Shown here: one piece after another, positions 1-10,118 of the stretch | How the letters are laid out: each line of letters begins with the position of its first letter | Numbering within the stretch: the first letter of the stretch is position 1 | Assembly (NCBI RefSeq): GCF_025154055.1 | Contig: NZ_JAOALK010000061.1 | Span: forward strand, 26,741-90,740 | From: Aquibacillus koreensis | Lineage (GTDB): Bacteria; Bacillota; Bacilli; Bacillales; Amphibacillaceae | Length of the DNA: 64,000 bases | Direction of reading: 5' to 3' | Made by a program: the position numbers and the translations under genes | The notes under the pieces: generated by a model | Seen by the model: only the letters and a program-made list of their open reading frames with translations | What the model was told of the DNA's origin: nothing | Database searches by the model: none

Positions 1-190
1 GATCGTTTGTTTTGGAATGTCGCCTTGGATGCAGCTTCTTTGAACATGAAGTAGAAGAAGCCGGTAACAATACCGTTAATTATTTTGAGTGTACCTCCAC
101 ATTTTTGTGTGAAAGTGTGTAGGTGAACAAAGGTGGTACCACGGAAATAATCCTTTTCGTCCTTTACGGATGAAGAGGTTTTTTTGTTGT
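1..190 (+). promoter_or_regulatory. T-box leader of valS (5' end may be cut by the window)
   Basis: The conserved T-box sequence GGTGGTACCACGG is at 132-144. It is followed by a terminator (152-186) whose arms CCTTTTCGTCC and GGATGAAGAGG lead into a run of T. The upstream region has the stem-rich layout of Stem I to III. T-box leaders sense uncharged tRNA and allow read-through into aminoacyl-tRNA synthetase genes, here tRNA-Val by context. The specifier codon could not be placed with confidence, and part of Stem I may lie before base 1. Confidence 0.9.
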
Positions 191-250
191 CTACAGACTA
201 CGCCATCCAAGTTCTTGTTATTTTAGTTGTTGATAAAGGAGGAAGATGAA

Positions 251-2902
251 ATGGAAGAAAATAAAGAAATATCTTTACCCCCAAAATATGATCCAACCGC
301 AGTAGAAAAGGGTAGGTACGATTATTGGGTGAACGGTAAATTTTTTGAAGCAGAACGTGATGAAAAGAAAAAACCTTTTACCATTGTGATCCCGCCACCT
401 AACGTAACGGGTAAGCTTCATATCGGTCACGCGTGGGATACAACATTGCAGGATATTATCACGAGAATTAAGCGTATGCAAGGCTACGATGTACTGTATC
501 TTCCAGGTATGGACCATGCAGGAATTGCAACGCAAGCAAAGGTAGAAGCGAAACTACGTGAGCAAGGCGTTAGTAGGTATGACCTTGGGAGAGAGAAATT
601 CCTGGAGAAAGCGTGGGAATGGAAGGATGAATATGCTGCATTTATCCGTGCGCAGTGGGAAAAGTTAGGGTTAGGTTTAGACTATTCTCGTGAACGTTTT
701 ACCCTAGATGAAGGGTTATCTGATGCGGTTAAAGAAGTTTTTGTTAAGCTATATGAAAAAGGGCTTATCTACCGTGGTGAATATATAATCAACTGGGATC
801 CAGCGACGAAAACAGCATTATCTGACATCGAAGTTATTCATGAAGAAGTACAAGGGCATTTCTATCATATGAAATATCCGCTTAAGGATGGCGAAGGTCA
901 CATTGAAGTAGCCACTACTCGTCCAGAGACGATGCTAGGTGATTCGGCTGTTGCTGTTCATCCTGAAGATGACCGTTATAAGCATTTAATCGGTAAAAAA
1001 GTAATACTTCCGATTGTAGGAAGAGAAATTGAAATTGTAGCAGATGACTACGTTGATATCGAATTTGGATCTGGTGCCGTTAAAATTACACCAGCACATG
1101 ATCCAAATGACTTTGAAATTGGTAACCGTCATAACCTAGAGCGAATTCTAGTAATGAATGAAGACGGAACAATGAATGCTAAAGCTGGAAAGTATAAAGA
1201 CATGGACCGTTTTGAATGCCGAAAACAAATCGTGAAAGACTTACAAGACCAAGGTGTACTTTTCAAAATTGAAGAGCACATGCACTCGGTAGGTCACTCA
1301 GAAAGAAGTGGAGCAGTAGTTGAGCCATATCTTTCTACACAATGGTTTGTTAACATGCAACCACTAGCGGATGCAGCAGTTGAATTGCAAAAACAAGATG
1401 ATGATACAAAGGTTCACTTTGTTCCGGATCGTTTTGAAAATACGTATTTACGTTGGATGGAGAATACGCGCGATTGGTGTATTTCTCGTCAACTATGGTG
1501 GGGTCACCGCATTCCTGCATGGTACCATAAAGAAACAGGTGAAGTGTACGTTGGTAAAGAAGAACCTGCTGACCTTGAAAATTGGGAACAGGATAATGAC
1601 GTATTAGACACATGGTTCTCCTCTGCATTATGGCCTTTCTCTACATTAAATTGGCCAGATACAGATAACGAAGAGTTCAAACACTTCTTCCCGACCAATG
1701 TACTTGTAACAGGTTATGACATTATTGGATTCTGGGTTTCTCGTATGATTTTCCAATCACTTGAATTCAATGATATCCGTCCATTCGAAGATGTTTTAAT
1801 TCACGGATTAGTTCGTGATGCGGAAGGCCGTAAGATGAGTAAATCACTTGGTAACGGTGTCGACCCAATGGATGTTATTGAAAAGTATGGCGCTGACTCC
1901 TTACGTTATTTCTTATCTACGGGTTCAACTCCAGGTCAAGACTTGCGCTTCCAATGGGAAAAAGTAGAATCTACATGGAATTTTGCTAATAAAATTTGGA
2001 ACGCTTCTCGATTCGTTATTATGAATCTAGAAGATTTAAAGTACGAAGACATTGATTTAACTGGTGAAAAATCAGTTGCGGATAAATGGATTCTAACGCG
2101 TCTAAATGAAACAATCGAACAAGTGAACAGAAACGTAGATAAATATGAGTTTGGTGAAGCTGGAAGACATTTATACAATTTCATCTGGGATGACTTCTGT
2201 GACTGGTATATCGAAATGGCAAAACTTCCGCTATATGGGGAAGACGAGACTGCAAAACATACAACTAGATCTGTGTTAGCGTATGTATTAGATAACACGA
2301 TGCGCATGTTGCATCCGTTTATGCCATTTGTGACAGAAGAAATCTGGCAACATTTACCTCATGAGGGTGAGTCGATTACAAGAGCATCTTGGCCTGAAAT
2401 TAGAAAAGATCTGCATGACACACAAGCAGCTAATGAAATGCAACAATTAGTAGCGATTATCCGCGCAGTAAGAAACATTCGCGCAGAAGTTGACACGCCA
2501 ATGTCTAAAGAAATCCAACTTCTGATTCAAGCGAAAGATGACAGGACTGTTAGCCAGTTGGAACAGAATCGTCATTATTTAGAACGTTTCTGTAATCCAA
2601 GTGAGTTGACGATTGCAACGGAAGTGAAAGCGCCGGAAAAAGCAATGTCAGCAGTTATTACGGGAGCAGAATTATTCTTACCGCTTGAAGGTTTAATTGA
2701 TGTCGATAAAGAAGTTGCGAGACTAAATGCTGAGTTAGAGAAACTGAACAAAGAAGTAGATCGAGTACAGAAGAAGCTATCTAATGAAGGCTTTGTAAGT
2801 AAAGCACCTGAGAAAGTAGTAGAAGAAGAAAAACAAAAAGAAAAAGATTATATCGAAAAACGGTCAAAGGTTGAAGCGAGAATAAAAGAGCTTCAGTCAT
2901 AA
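251..2902 (+). CDS. valS: Valyl-tRNA synthetase ValS
   Basis: Class I aminoacyl-tRNA synthetase of 883 residues, close to the usual ~880. It charges tRNA-Val and edits mischarged threonine. Visible are the HIGH-type motif ([14 protein letters not shown]), the KMSKS signature ([14 protein letters not shown]), the editing-domain [10 protein letters not shown] block and a C-terminal Leu/Lys/Glu coiled-coil arm. The ATG at 251 is chosen over an upstream TTG at 227 because AAAGGAGGA at 235-243 is correctly spaced from it and a TTG start would bury that site. The T-box leader upstream implies induction by valine starvation. A strong terminator follows, so the unit is probably monocistronic. Confidence 0.97.
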   Translation: MEENKEISLPPKYDPTAVEKGRYDYWVNGKFFEAERDEKKKPFTIVIPPPNVTGKLHIGHAWDTTLQDIITRIKRMQGYDVLYLPGMDHAGIATQAKVEAKLREQGVSRYDLGREKFLEKAWEWKDEYAAFIRAQWEKLGLGLDYSRERFTLDEGLSDAVKEVFVKLYEKGLIYRGEYIINWDPATKTALSDIEVIHEEVQGHFYHMKYPLKDGEGHIEVATTRPETMLGDSAVAVHPEDDRYKHLIGKKVILPIVGREIEIVADDYVDIEFGSGAVKITPAHDPNDFEIGNRHNLERILVMNEDGTMNAKAGKYKDMDRFECRKQIVKDLQDQGVLFKIEEHMHSVGHSERSGAVVEPYLSTQWFVNMQPLADAAVELQKQDDDTKVHFVPDRFENTYLRWMENTRDWCISRQLWWGHRIPAWYHKETGEVYVGKEEPADLENWEQDNDVLDTWFSSALWPFSTLNWPDTDNEEFKHFFPTNVLVTGYDIIGFWVSRMIFQSLEFNDIRPFEDVLIHGLVRDAEGRKMSKSLGNGVDPMDVIEKYGADSLRYFLSTGSTPGQDLRFQWEKVESTWNFANKIWNASRFVIMNLEDLKYEDIDLTGEKSVADKWILTRLNETIEQVNRNVDKYEFGEAGRHLYNFIWDDFCDWYIEMAKLPLYGEDETAKHTTRSVLAYVLDNTMRMLHPFMPFVTEEIWQHLPHEGESITRASWPEIRKDLHDTQAANEMQQLVAIIRAVRNIRAEVDTPMSKEIQLLIQAKDDRTVSQLEQNRHYLERFCNPSELTIATEVKAPEKAMSAVITGAELFLPLEGLIDVDKEVARLNAELEKLNKEVDRVQKKLSNEGFVSKAPEKVVEEEKQKEKDYIEKRSKVEARIKELQS

Positions 2903-2912
2903 GAGTAAAGAA

Positions 2913-2946
2913 AAAAACGTGGAACATAATTTGTTCCACGTTTTTG
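2913..2946 (+). terminator. Intrinsic terminator after valS
   Basis: A perfect 14-bp stem (arms at 2913-2926 and 2932-2945) ends in a T run shortly after the valS stop codon. Confidence 0.9.
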
Positions 2947-3014
2947 TTGTTATTAACAAAATTTCCTAGATGTGTTATCTTTGCACTATGCGTATTTTCC
3001 ATAGGAGGGGAATT

Positions 3015-3452
3015 ATGGAAGAAAAAACGTTACAGAAATTAAGAACCACATTGCTCTATATCTTTATTATTTTATTATCCTTGCTGATTGCTTATGTTCT
3101 TGTATATCCAATAGGTTTCCTGCCGAGTGGTTATCAGATGATTTCTCAGGGAGAGCAATCCATAACATTACAACATAATAACATAATAGGTCTTGAAGAA
3201 AAAATGATTGTTTTTAACCCAAAAGATCACGAATGGCAACTTGGTTACGTGGTTGATTCGTTAGAAAATCAGAAGTTCTTTCTAGTAATGTTTTTAACGA
3301 CAGTTTTTGTATCATTCGTCCTGTTCTTATATCGAATGAATAAAGGGGAAACCCTAAAACAATCATTTTTAAAAAGCGGAATGATTTCTACAATTTTCAC
3401 GTTACTATCTTATATACAAGCAATTCATGGTATCGAAAAATATGTGCTTTAA
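3015..3452 (+). CDS. Small membrane protein of unknown function
   Basis: A protein of 145 residues that I do not recognise. It has a charged N-terminus, a hydrophobic segment at about residues 12-33, a polar central region of about 60 residues, and two hydrophobic stretches near the C-terminus (about 92-110 and 122-138). This suggests a membrane protein with one extracytoplasmic loop. The ATG at 3015 is selected by AGGAGGGG at 3003-3010; longer in-frame starts lack such a site. Its stop codon overlaps the stop codon of the convergent ATP-grasp gene. No function is assigned. Confidence 0.65.
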   Translation: MEEKTLQKLRTTLLYIFIILLSLLIAYVLVYPIGFLPSGYQMISQGEQSITLQHNNIIGLEEKMIVFNPKDHEWQLGYVVDSLENQKFFLVMFLTTVFVSFVLFLYRMNKGETLKQSFLKSGMISTIFTLLSYIQAIHGIEKYVL

Positions 3453-4339
3453 TCTAGCGTTCTAACTATATAGTCGATCATATAATCCGCAACGTTAATC
3501 CCTGTTGATTGATAGGTTCCTTGAATATGGGCATTCGAATTTACTTCACAAATAATCGGTTGACTATTTGGACCAAACAATAGATCTACACCTGCAAATG
3601 AAGCTTCGACCGCTTTTGCCGCTGCTAGCGCTAGGCTTATTTCTTGCTCAGTAGGTTGATAAGCTTCTGTCGTTCCTCCTACAGCAACATTCGCTCGAAA
3701 ATCATTTTTCGCTGTTCGAATCATGGAAGCCACTACTTGATCTCCCACTACATTTAGTCGTATATCTCTTCCATAACTAGAAGAAATATATTCTTGGATA
3801 ACAAAAGGCCTGTCTTCTAAAGCTTGAATCAGTGCAAACAGTGCTTGTCTAGAGTGAATTAGATACACTTGTTCACCAAAGGAACCATAGGCTTCCTTTA
3901 CAACCATCGGATATTCTAGCTCACGTTCAATCGCTAAATAGCTAGTTGTGTCTATTTCTTTTACACCAGGAAAAATTTTCGGTGCTATAATCGTTTTCGG
4001 AATAGGTAATTTGTGTTTAGCCAAATGTTGATAGGTAGTTATTTTATTGTCACAAATATCAATACACTTCGAAGAGTTGAAAACAGGTATCCCCAATTGT
4101 TCTAACTGTTTAGCTAATGCGATATCTTTGTCTAAAAACAGAACAAAATCTGGTTGAGCTTCATGTGCTTGCTTCAAGAGATGACTGCCTTGGCTATCGA
4201 TCATAGAAAGCATAGCATTATTTTTTACTACGTTGATCTTTATATTTTTCTTGGTAGCGGCTTCTTTTATCCATTCTGCGTAGGATAAAAATTTACTGCT
4301 AGGTAAATGACCGTTATAAATAACCCATCCTTGCATCAT
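3449..4339 (-). CDS. RimK-like ATP-grasp ligase
   Basis: A 296-residue protein of the RimK / LysX / tetrahydromethanopterin glutamate-ligase group of ATP-grasp enzymes, which join a carboxyl group (often glutamate) to an amine with ATP. Supporting blocks are a central YPMVVKEAYGSFGEQVYLI segment typical of the ATP-binding lysine and glycine loop, FVIQEYI, GRDIRLNVVGDQVVASMIR, and the C-terminal metal-binding CEVNSNAHIQG motif. The substrate cannot be told from sequence. The first of two adjacent ATG codons has GGAGG seven bases upstream. It is convergent with the preceding gene and divergent from folC. Confidence 0.82.
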   Translation of the reverse strand: MMQGWVIYNGHLPSSKFLSYAEWIKEAATKKNIKINVVKNNAMLSMIDSQGSHLLKQAHEAQPDFVLFLDKDIALAKQLEQLGIPVFNSSKCIDICDNKITTYQHLAKHKLPIPKTIIAPKIFPGVKEIDTTSYLAIERELEYPMVVKEAYGSFGEQVYLIHSRQALFALIQALEDRPFVIQEYISSSYGRDIRLNVVGDQVVASMIRTAKNDFRANVAVGGTTEAYQPTEQEISLALAAAKAVEASFAGVDLLFGPNSQPIICEVNSNAHIQGTYQSTGINVADYMIDYIVRTLD

Positions 4340-4431
4340 ATGTTTTCCTCCATATTGCTTACATAAATTAATATTTTGCTATATAATGTTTGCATTCTTA
4401 TTTTTTAGTCTAAAAAAGGTAGGTTGACACT

Positions 4432-5712
4432 ATGTTCACTACTATAAAGGAAGTACATGATTTTTTACAATCTAGAAGTAAGCTAGGTATTAGATTAGGT
4501 TTAAGTCGAATGGAGATGATGCTTGATTTTTTCCATCGACCTGAAAAACGGTTAAAAGTAGTTCATCTAGCAGGGACGAACGGAAAAGGTTCCACGTTAA
4601 CTTTTATGAAACAAACGTTATTGGAAGCGAATTACCGAGTAGGAACGTTTACTTCTCCTAGTCTTACGAGTATAAATGAACAAATTCAACTAAATGACCA
4701 AGCGATTGATGACGAGCACATGCTTGAAATGGTCAATCGTCTTATACCAATCATACAAGAACTAGATGAGCGGGACGATGGTCCAACTGAATTTGAAATA
4801 GTCGTTATGATTGCCATCTTGTATTTTGTGGACAAGGTAGATATAGCATTAATCGAAACTGGTATGGGCGGTAGAGAGGATTCAACGAATTGCCTCACAC
4901 CACTGCTATCCATTATAACGAATATTGGACTGGACCATAAGCAGTTTTTAGGTGATTCCTATGAAAAAATAGCCTATGAAAAAGCTGGAATTATAAAAAA
5001 AGATGTGCCTGTAATTGTTGGGGATGTGAACGAATCATCATTAACTGTAATAAAAAATTATGCAACAAGTCTACAAGCACCGATCTTTCACTACCAAATA
5101 GACTATAATTCTTCGCAACAACAACTAAAAGAAGATAAAACGCAAACCTTTTTGTTTACGAGCGTAAACGAGGAAATACCTTTAACTATCACAATGTTAG
5201 GAAAGCATCAAATAAAAAATGCAACGATTGCTTGCAAGGCGCTCATGCAACTGAATGATCTTGGATTTCCTTTTTCTATAACGGAATTGCAAAAAGGATT
5301 TCAAAAGGCTATGATTCCTGGTAGATTTGAAAAAGTATGTGACAATCCGATTGTCTATGTAGATGGAGCACATAATACTGAAGGAATTGCTACTTTTATT
5401 GATACCGTGCAGTCCTATTTTCCAAATGAAAGCAAGCAACTCTTATTCGCGGCGTTTAAGGACAAGCCATTAGAAGAGATGATCAACCAAATGGATGCTA
5501 CGTTTGATCACATCGTATTTACTAGTTTCGAACATAAACGTGCGGCGGGCGCTGCAACGCTATATGATTTGTCTAAACACAACAATAAAGTGGTAGAGTC
5601 TGACTGGAAACAAGCAATTACAAAGTATGTGACATCAAATCAGGAGCATCAAGTGCATTTTATTACAGGATCTTTAGCTTACATTGGATTGGTACGCCGT
5701 TTATTTTTGTAA
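4432..5712 (+). CDS. folC: Folylpolyglutamate / dihydrofolate synthase FolC
   Basis: Mur-ligase-family enzyme that adds glutamate to folates (and makes dihydrofolate from dihydropteroate where bifunctional). At 426 residues it matches Bacillus FolC (~430). The P-loop GTNGKGST lies near residue 50. Other family blocks are TFTSPSL, the FEI-VVMIAILYF-ALIETGMGG-DSTN region, NIGLDHKQFLG and the C-terminal-domain GAHNTEG. The ribosome-binding site is only moderate. In B. subtilis folC is followed directly by comC and spoIIB; here a pilus cluster occupies that interval. Confidence 0.96.
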   Translation: MFTTIKEVHDFLQSRSKLGIRLGLSRMEMMLDFFHRPEKRLKVVHLAGTNGKGSTLTFMKQTLLEANYRVGTFTSPSLTSINEQIQLNDQAIDDEHMLEMVNRLIPIIQELDERDDGPTEFEIVVMIAILYFVDKVDIALIETGMGGREDSTNCLTPLLSIITNIGLDHKQFLGDSYEKIAYEKAGIIKKDVPVIVGDVNESSLTVIKNYATSLQAPIFHYQIDYNSSQQQLKEDKTQTFLFTSVNEEIPLTITMLGKHQIKNATIACKALMQLNDLGFPFSITELQKGFQKAMIPGRFEKVCDNPIVYVDGAHNTEGIATFIDTVQSYFPNESKQLLFAAFKDKPLEEMINQMDATFDHIVFTSFEHKRAAGAATLYDLSKHNNKVVESDWKQAITKYVTSNQEHQVHFITGSLAYIGLVRRLFL

Positions 5713-5783
5713 ATTTTTTGAAAATATGATATATTCTTTCTATCTTTTTTGTTTAGAAGCTAACCTGGGGAGGGGGGAGAAGT

Positions 5784-7505
5784 ATGGTGCCAAAAAGTAA
5801 ACAAATTGCGTTATGGATTGCTTGGGTTTGTATTTGGCCTGCTTCTTTAACTCTGATTTATTTTCAGTGGCCACACCAATTTGGGGATGATCAATTAGCC
5901 ATTCTATCTTTTGGATTGATTATGTGTATTGTCGCTTTCTTTCCATTGATTGTGAATAAAACACCTATTTTCTTTGTTCATGGCATAGGTTTTGCCGTAT
6001 TTTTGAACTATGGTTTATTTGTAGAAATATTGTTAACTCAATTTGCGATATTGGTAGTTTTGTACAGAGTTCGAGTAGGCAGAAAAGATTTGTATCGAAT
6101 TCCGCTGAACATGCTCATGTTCCTTTTTGTATCGATCATGTCTGCTTATGTTTACTTGCTTCTTGGAGGTAGGATAGGTTCGATCTATTTACTGCGATTA
6201 GATGAACTAATACCAATTGCTGGTTATGTGTTAACCGTTTTCATATCTAACCATATTCTATTGTATGCTTTTAGGCGTGTGATTTTTGAACAAAAGCCGA
6301 AGTTGGTGGACAAAAGCTTATGGTGGGAATTTATCACTACGATAGTGGTTCTACCAGTTGGATTTGTGTTGTATATGATGTATCAAGATTTTGGCATTTT
6401 TGGTATTTACTTTGTTGGTTTACCTTTTATTAGTATTTCGATTATTTTGATGCTTTATCATTCAAGTAATAGTATCAATTACTATTTACAACAAACAAGT
6501 GAGATTGGACATCAGTTAACGGCAGAGCTCGAAGTGAATGAAGTGATCGATCTGTTCGTGGAAAGAGTTACAAAATTACTACCAGTTGATTATACGTTTG
6601 TATATGATGTAGTCGATGATGACCATTTACAGCTGATTCGATTTTATGACGTCGAACAGAAGCTAGATTTTCCTGAAAAAGATCAATTAAAGAAAAATGA
6701 ATCGATAAGCGGCACAGCATGGGCAACGAATAAAGTGGTAAATTACCATACAAAAAAAGACTGGAAACACCTCAAAGATGTGTATTTGCCATTGCAAGGG
6801 GAGAGTGTTATCTCCTTCCCAATTGAAAGAAAAAATAAGACAGTTGCTGTGATTACGTTATTATCACAGCAGAAAAGAGCGTTTGAAAAATCACAGTATA
6901 TGATTTTAGATATACTTAAAAACCACTTTGCAGTAGCACTGGAAAATGCAAAAAATTATGAAAAAACGAAGAATCAGAGTGAAAGAGACCAATTAACGGA
7001 TTTATATAATTATCGCTTTTTTGAAGACTATCTTGAAAAGTACTTTTATGATATGAAGCAGGCAAAACGTACTGAGACTATTTCATTAATTCTACTTGAT
7101 CTTGATCGCTTTAAATCGATTAATGATACATACGGTCACCAAAGTGGCAATGAGATATTAAAAGGCTTGGCTCAGCTTTTACAGCAAGTAGTTTGTGATA
7201 AAGGTGTTTTGGCTCGTTTTGGGGGAGAAGAATTTGTTATATTACTTCCTGGATATAATCAATTGCAAACGTTAATTCTAGCGGAGACAATAAGAAATGC
7301 GATTGAAAGAGAAACCTTCACGTTAACTCAACACATATTAGAAGATGACTGTCCAATTGAGATTCATGTCACAGCTAGTATAGGTGTTGCTACTTATCCT
7401 GACAACTGTGAGGACCCATATGATTTAATTAGACATGCGGATCGCGCAATGTATGTAGGGGCGAAGCAAAGGGGAAGGAATAAAGTAGCGGTTTACGAGA
7501 ATTAA
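5784..7505 (+). CDS. Membrane-bound GAF-GGDEF diguanylate cyclase
   Basis: A 573-residue predicted enzyme making cyclic di-GMP from two GTP. About residues 1-225 hold roughly six hydrophobic segments and form a membrane sensor module. Residues ~235-385 resemble a GAF domain. Residues ~395-570 are a GGDEF domain with LTDLYNYRFFEDYL, DLDRFKSINDTYGHQSGNEIL and the active-site loop GGEEF at 480-484. The product-inhibition I-site (RxxD five residues before GGEEF) is absent: the four residues there are CDKG. The start follows a GGGGAGGGGGGAG ribosome-binding site. It sits at the head of the pilus cluster and is followed by its own terminator. The GGEEF signature indicates an active cyclase; activity is inferred. 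Confidence 0.9.
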   Translation: MVPKSKQIALWIAWVCIWPASLTLIYFQWPHQFGDDQLAILSFGLIMCIVAFFPLIVNKTPIFFVHGIGFAVFLNYGLFVEILLTQFAILVVLYRVRVGRKDLYRIPLNMLMFLFVSIMSAYVYLLLGGRIGSIYLLRLDELIPIAGYVLTVFISNHILLYAFRRVIFEQKPKLVDKSLWWEFITTIVVLPVGFVLYMMYQDFGIFGIYFVGLPFISISIILMLYHSSNSINYYLQQTSEIGHQLTAELEVNEVIDLFVERVTKLLPVDYTFVYDVVDDDHLQLIRFYDVEQKLDFPEKDQLKKNESISGTAWATNKVVNYHTKKDWKHLKDVYLPLQGESVISFPIERKNKTVAVITLLSQQKRAFEKSQYMILDILKNHFAVALENAKNYEKTKNQSERDQLTDLYNYRFFEDYLEKYFYDMKQAKRTETISLILLDLDRFKSINDTYGHQSGNEILKGLAQLLQQVVCDKGVLARFGGEEFVILLPGYNQLQTLILAETIRNAIERETFTLTQHILEDDCPIEIHVTASIGVATYPDNCEDPYDLIRHADRAMYVGAKQRGRNKVAVYEN

Positions 7506-7548
7506 TATTTTGACGAATAAGTTCGACATATGAAGTCGTAATATAGAG

Positions 7549-7590
7549 GCGACCTAAGCAATGCACTAGCTGCTCAGGTTGCTTTTTTCT
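7549..7590 (+). terminator. Intrinsic terminator after the diguanylate cyclase gene
   Basis: Arms GCGACCTAAGCA and TGCTCAGGTTGC (one mismatch) enclose a short loop and lead into six T. It separates the cyclase transcript from the pilin operon. Confidence 0.8.
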
Positions 7591-7610
7591 ATTGCTTTTT
7601 AGATAAGTAA

Positions 7611-7639
7611 TTTACATAGGAGGTAAACAGTCCTATACT
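7611..7639 (+). promoter_or_regulatory. Sigma-A-type promoter of the minor pilin / pilBTC operon
   Basis: TTTACA (7611-7616), a 17-nt spacer and TATACT (7634-7639). It lies just after the cyclase terminator and about 65 nt before the first minor pilin gene. Confidence 0.65.
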
Positions 7640-7705
7640 ATAAATAGACACTAACGAAAAATTCAGACAAATAATGGAATTAATGGGAAAAAAGGATGAT
7701 TAGAT

Positions 7706-8140
7706 ATGAAAAGTAAGATAAAATTGCTTTCTTCATCAAAAGGACTAACCTTAATAGAGATCCTTGCTTCTATTACTATTTTGTCAATAATTGTTGTCAC
7801 TTTTTTGACTTTTTTCATTCAATCTGCTCGTACGAATACGGTATCGGAGGATATTATGGATGCTACGTATGTGGCACAGACGCAGATGGAGGAGATTTAT
7901 AATTTGAGTAAATCACCTTATGAAGATGCCATAACTAGTTTGACTTCCAAGGGTACACATACAGAAAATAATGGGATAGATAAATTTCAGATAGTTAACG
8001 AGACTTACAAAATTCAGTTGCAATTAAAACAGACTGATACGAATCTACCAAATTTGAAGGATGTATTGGTTAAGGTTTATGATAATTCAAACGGTCGATT
8101 AGGTGCACAGATGGAAACAAAAATTTCATGGGAGAATTAG
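7706..8140 (+). CDS. Minor type IV pilin (PilV-like)
   Basis: A 144-residue prepilin-like protein. The N-terminus is a short basic leader ending in KG (residues 12-13), followed by LTLIE and a ~20-residue hydrophobic helix. This is the class 3 prepilin signature, with Glu at +5 of the mature protein, expected to be cut by the prepilin peptidase encoded at 14678. The C-terminal domain is too divergent to assign a specific subunit; position and size resemble PilV. It begins an operon running through pilC: only 3 nt separate it from the next gene, which suggests translational coupling. Confidence 0.85.
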   Translation: MKSKIKLLSSSKGLTLIEILASITILSIIVVTFLTFFIQSARTNTVSEDIMDATYVAQTQMEEIYNLSKSPYEDAITSLTSKGTHTENNGIDKFQIVNETYKIQLQLKQTDTNLPNLKDVLVKVYDNSNGRLGAQMETKISWEN

Positions 8141-8143
8141 AGG

Positions 8144-8587
8144 GTGTTCAGTGTGCTTGAAAATGAAAGAGGAGTAACTATAGTAGAACTATTAGGTGCC
8201 TTAGCGTTAATGTCAATTGTCATTCTTCTGATTAGTTCAGTACATTTATTTGGTCAAAAACAGTTTGTAAATCAATCGGAGGATATAGAAAATATGTCAA
8301 ATGTTCGGTTGGTTATTGCGACGATCTCTAAAGATCTAAGAAGTGCTGACCCAACTCAATTAAGCTCACCTAATTCCCAAACACTTATCATTAATGATAA
8401 GGAATATGCTTTTTCTAATTCATTAAAACAAATGCTTCAAAATAATGTAAAACTTGCTAATAATATTGATAAGTTTGAAGTTAAATTGGAAGAAAATGAT
8501 ACGAAAATAAATTTAGAAGTTGAAAGTGTAAAGGATCAACATGGCAATACAGCATCGTTATCTACAGTAATTTATATTAGAGAGTAG
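8144..8587 (+). CDS. Minor type IV pilin (PilW-like)
   Basis: A 147-residue prepilin-like protein with leader ERG, cleavage before VTIVE (Glu at +5) and a hydrophobic alpha-helical stem, then a polar globular domain. The start is a GTG, either 8144 (GGAGA eight bases upstream) or 8153 (AGAGGG eight bases upstream); both give the same mature protein. It lies tightly between two other pilin-like genes. Minor pilins prime pilus assembly and can tune adhesion. The name PilW-like rests on operon position and is tentative. Confidence 0.82.
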   Translation: MFSVLENERGVTIVELLGALALMSIVILLISSVHLFGQKQFVNQSEDIENMSNVRLVIATISKDLRSADPTQLSSPNSQTLIINDKEYAFSNSLKQMLQNNVKLANNIDKFEVKLEENDTKINLEVESVKDQHGNTASLSTVIYIRE

Positions 8588-8595
8588 GTGGATCG

Positions 8596-10092
8596 ATGAA
8601 GCAAAGAGTCAGCCGTTTACAGAGGCAACTAAATTCCGAATCCGGAGTTACATTAGTAATGGTACTTATGGTATTAATGGTGCTATCGGTTTTAGGTGTT
8701 AGCTTAATAACTGTTGCACTTGGTAATACAAGATTAGCATCAGTTGAACGAGAGTATGAAGGCACTTATTATATAGCGGAGGCTGGAGCAACATACAGAC
8801 TAGCAAAGGTAGAAACCTCTGTAAAAGGTTACTATGATCAAATGCCTTCCGAACACAGTTTTTATGATGCATTAGAGAGAGAAATAATTGGAAGTAAGCC
8901 GTATAGTGATTTTGAACCAGTTATGGGAAACCAACCAGAAGCAATGATTCAGATACAAAAAGTATCAAATGATAATCCGAGGAAATATAAAATCACATCT
9001 ACAGGAAATATAGGTAACCGAGAAAGAACTGTAGAACAGTTCTTCACTATTAATTGGCAATCAAAAGGGGGTCTGAATGCCCCAAGCAATATGGGAGTGT
9101 ACACAGACACTACGATTAAATTATTTGGGAGTGCATCGATAACTGGTAATGTAGGTACGAATTCTGACAGAGCTAACTCAGTGGAGTTAGATGGTGGTGC
9201 ATATATTAACAATGGTGTTATTCATGTCCCAGAAAGTGCTACTAATAAAGCTGTCAAAGCTCCAGAATATATGAAAAAACCAGATAGAGAACATCCAATT
9301 CCTGAAACAGTAGCCAAACAACCATCTCGATTAGAATTACCACCATTTCCAGACTTCCCTGCGTATGCTTTACCTCCAGATAAGGAAATTGTTAAAACAG
9401 AACACGAAAAACATAAAGTGATTCTGGATGGGAATTTAAGAATTAATAACTATTTGGCAGAGAATTATACATTGCAATTACATTCAGATACTACTTTTAA
9501 AGAAATAATAATTGACCAGAACTTGACTGTGAATATTGACACAATGGGAAAGGATAAAGCTATTGTAGTGGATCACTTAAATGTAACAAATGGACACATT
9601 AATATAGTTGGAGGTGGCACTCTAACTATTTATGTTCGGGATAATATCACGATGAATTCTGGAAGTACGATTAACAAAAATGGGTCTGTAAATGATCTTG
9701 TTATTTTATTAAAGGGGGGAAGTTCTCCTAATACCCGAAAGGAATTAGTACTTGGAGGGAGTCAGGTTATCAAGGGTTCTATTTTTGCTGAAGATGCAAA
9801 TATAACATTTACTAGTGGTGGAGGTTTTCAAGGCCATATATTAACAGGCGGAACTCGTGTGAAGCTTGATGGAGGAGTAAGAAGCGGTTCACTAATATTT
9901 GCACCGAATGCTGATTTCCGATTGGAAAATGGAGCAAAGGTAATTGGATCTGTTATTTCTAATTCCTACTATGGGGATGGAGATACAAACACTACATTTG
10001 AAGAAGTAGATATTAGTAATTTACCATTTATTTCAAGTGGTGACATACCAGATAATTTGTTGGACCCTAGTGCTCCAAAAGAAACAAATTAG
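8596..10092 (+). CDS. Large PilX-type pilus component, possible tip protein
   Basis: A 498-residue protein with a pilin-like N-terminus (leader ending SG, then VTLVMVLMVLMVLSVLGVSL) followed by the NTRLASVEREYEGTYYIAEAGATYRL block typical of the PilX N-terminal family. It lacks Glu at +5, where the residue is Met. From about residue 160 the sequence is rich in Gly, Asn, Thr and Val with regular short hydrophobic strands (GGSQVIKGSIFAEDANITF; GGVRSGSLIFAPNADF), consistent with a beta-helix or bactofilin-like fold. Family knowledge: GspK-like pseudopilins without Glu5 cap the fibre tip. A tip adhesin or capping role is therefore inferred. Confidence 0.8.
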   Translation: MKQRVSRLQRQLNSESGVTLVMVLMVLMVLSVLGVSLITVALGNTRLASVEREYEGTYYIAEAGATYRLAKVETSVKGYYDQMPSEHSFYDALEREIIGSKPYSDFEPVMGNQPEAMIQIQKVSNDNPRKYKITSTGNIGNRERTVEQFFTINWQSKGGLNAPSNMGVYTDTTIKLFGSASITGNVGTNSDRANSVELDGGAYINNGVIHVPESATNKAVKAPEYMKKPDREHPIPETVAKQPSRLELPPFPDFPAYALPPDKEIVKTEHEKHKVILDGNLRINNYLAENYTLQLHSDTTFKEIIIDQNLTVNIDTMGKDKAIVVDHLNVTNGHINIVGGGTLTIYVRDNITMNSGSTINKNGSVNDLVILLKGGSSPNTRKELVLGGSQVIKGSIFAEDANITFTSGGGFQGHILTGGTRVKLDGGVRSGSLIFAPNADFRLENGAKVIGSVISNSYYGDGDTNTTFEEVDISNLPFISSGDIPDNLLDPSAPKETN

Positions 10093-10118
10093 ATATTATC
10101 TATCCTAGGAGGATTTAT

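Noticed and set aside
7506..7600. A c-di-GMP-I (GEMM) riboswitch in front of the minor pilin operon
   Set aside because: The structured element is a simple hairpin with T6, and the GEMM core motifs are not present.
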